From: JAOZHU01 sp964506435
GTDB taxonomy: Archaea > Thermoproteota > Bathyarchaeia > Bathyarchaeales > Bathycorpusculaceae
DNA: 61,297 nt
Reading direction: 5' to 3'
Assembly: GCA_964506435.1 (NCBI GenBank)
Contig: CAZDLK010000006.1
Location: forward strand, 1 to 61,297
Each line of letters opens with the position of its first letter. Position 1 is the first letter of the stretch. Below are positions 60,768 to 61,297 of the stretch, one piece after another. The position numbers were made by a program, and so were the translations under genes. The notes below the pieces were generated by a model that saw only the letters and a program-made list of their open reading frames with translations, searched no databases and was not told where the DNA came from.

Positions 60768-61297
60768 TTAGTTTGTTGGGCAGATAGGCAGCACAGTTTT
60801 GCTGTGTGCTTCGTTCAGTACTTCTGCTATTGCAAGGTAAATAGCGCTTGAACCGCAGATGACGCCTTCAATGCCTAACAGGTTGTTCCAAGTGAACTCT
60901 CCAAACAATACTGGGTTGCCCGTCACTTCTCTAATCGTCAACAGGAAAAACAGTATAGCCAAGCTCATGAACACAAACTGCAACGCGCGATTTTTATTCA
61001 AAGTTCCAAAGAACATCGCCAGCGTAAACAGTCCCCACATGAAAAAGTATGCTGCCATCGCTGTTTCAGAAGGAGCAACAAGCCCAGTGAACATAGCGGT
61101 TTTCGGCAGCACCAGCAGCAGCACTAGAGACCACCAGAACAAGCCGTAAGAAGTGAACGCTACTGTACCAAACGTGTTGCCCTTCTTGAACTCCATGATG
61201 CCAACGATTACTTGCGCTAAGCCACCGTACGCCAACCCCATAGCCAAAATCATCGTATCCAACGGAAACAAACCAGCATTATGCAAATTAAGCAAAA
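60768..61297 (-). CDS. Acetate/succinate transporter, SatP/YaaH (GPR1/FUN34) family, 5'-truncated
   Basis: At least 176 residues with six hydrophobic segments. The family's opening asparagine-proline motif lies before the visible part; the read begins at LNLHNAGLFPLDTMILAMGL, normally about 20 residues into the protein, so the start lies beyond the window edge. The second GVICGSSAIYLAIAEVLNE region is typical. It exports or imports acetate with protons and pairs with acs. Confidence 0.85.
   Translation of the reverse strand, partial: LLNLHNAGLFPLDTMILAMGLAYGGLAQVIVGIMEFKKGNTFGTVAFTSYGLFWWSLVLLLVLPKTAMFTGLVAPSETAMAAYFFMWGLFTLAMFFGTLNKNRALQFVFMSLAILFFLLTIREVTGNPVLFGEFTWNNLLGIEGVICGSSAIYLAIAEVLNEAHSKTVLPICPTN

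Overview
The window is archaeal. It has archaeal/eukaryotic-type ribosomal proteins (L12/P1, L15e, L13e), RNase P proteins Rpp30 and Pop5, a tyrosyl-tRNA synthetase of the archaeal type, TATA-box promoters and class III (pilin-type) signal peptides. L13e together with TackOD1- and NitrOD5-like output domains points to the TACK group. The mix of Che, Kai and pilus genes with acetate genes makes a Bathyarchaeia-like organism my best guess (inference, not proven).

Layout. 1-8400: metabolic and membrane genes (inositol-1-phosphate synthase, PGI/PMI, SPOUT methyltransferase, presenilin-like protease, L12, beta-helix surface protein, CAAX protease, DUF1385 protein). 9200-10500: a putative small RNA copy, a NitrOD5 protein and a regulatory region. 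10526-32337: one continuous signalling and surface-appendage island. It runs TrmB regulator; AbrB-like, KaiC-like ATPase, V4R-like protein and degenerate RecA-fold protein; cytoplasmic poly-HAMP MCP, CheW, CheB, CheA; KaiB, two-domain KaiC, CheC-like protein, second KaiB-like protein; CheY-CheC fusion, CheD; two small pilins, a 1140-residue pilin-adhesin, a FlaI/TadA-type ATPase, two separate FlaJ/TadC-type membrane proteins and a TackOD1 zinc protein. 32500-37250: tRNA-His, a possible structured RNA, TyrRS, Toprim protein, tRNA-Lys and a FilR1-type regulator with a palindromic operator. 37472-42181: a 1569-residue surface beta-propeller protein. 42400-50100: DUF362 ferredoxin, CorA, VTT-domain protein, GlpX, P-loop kinase, CTP synthase. 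50387-54050: iron/cobalamin-type ABC transporter with a methyltransferase. 54354-56716: L15e, L13e and RNase P operon. 56934 to the end: homocitrate/isopropylmalate synthase-like enzyme, acetyl-CoA synthetase and an acetate transporter cut by the window edge, with a second copy of the putative small RNA between the last two.

The main discovery candidate is the 10.5-32.3 kb island. Five separate transcription units (starting near 11592, 13958, 19172, 22050 and 23634) carry the same upstream box: TGTCACC, then 22-23 bases later GGTTACA, then exactly 13 bases later TTAGAT. This ties a KaiB/KaiC module, a chemotaxis-type phosphorelay and a type IV pilus into one regulon. KaiC keeps both Walker A motifs, both paired catalytic glutamates and the C-terminal Ser-Thr phosphorylation pair. 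No CheR, stand-alone CheY, CheF or archaellum-specific FlaC/D/E/F/G/H gene is present, so the output is more likely a pilus than an archaellum. The second candidate is a pair of about 149-nt elements (9222-9370 minus, 60443-60590 plus), each 25-26 bases downstream of a TATA-like sequence, with a conserved hairpin and an internal two-fold repeat. They look like a new small RNA family.
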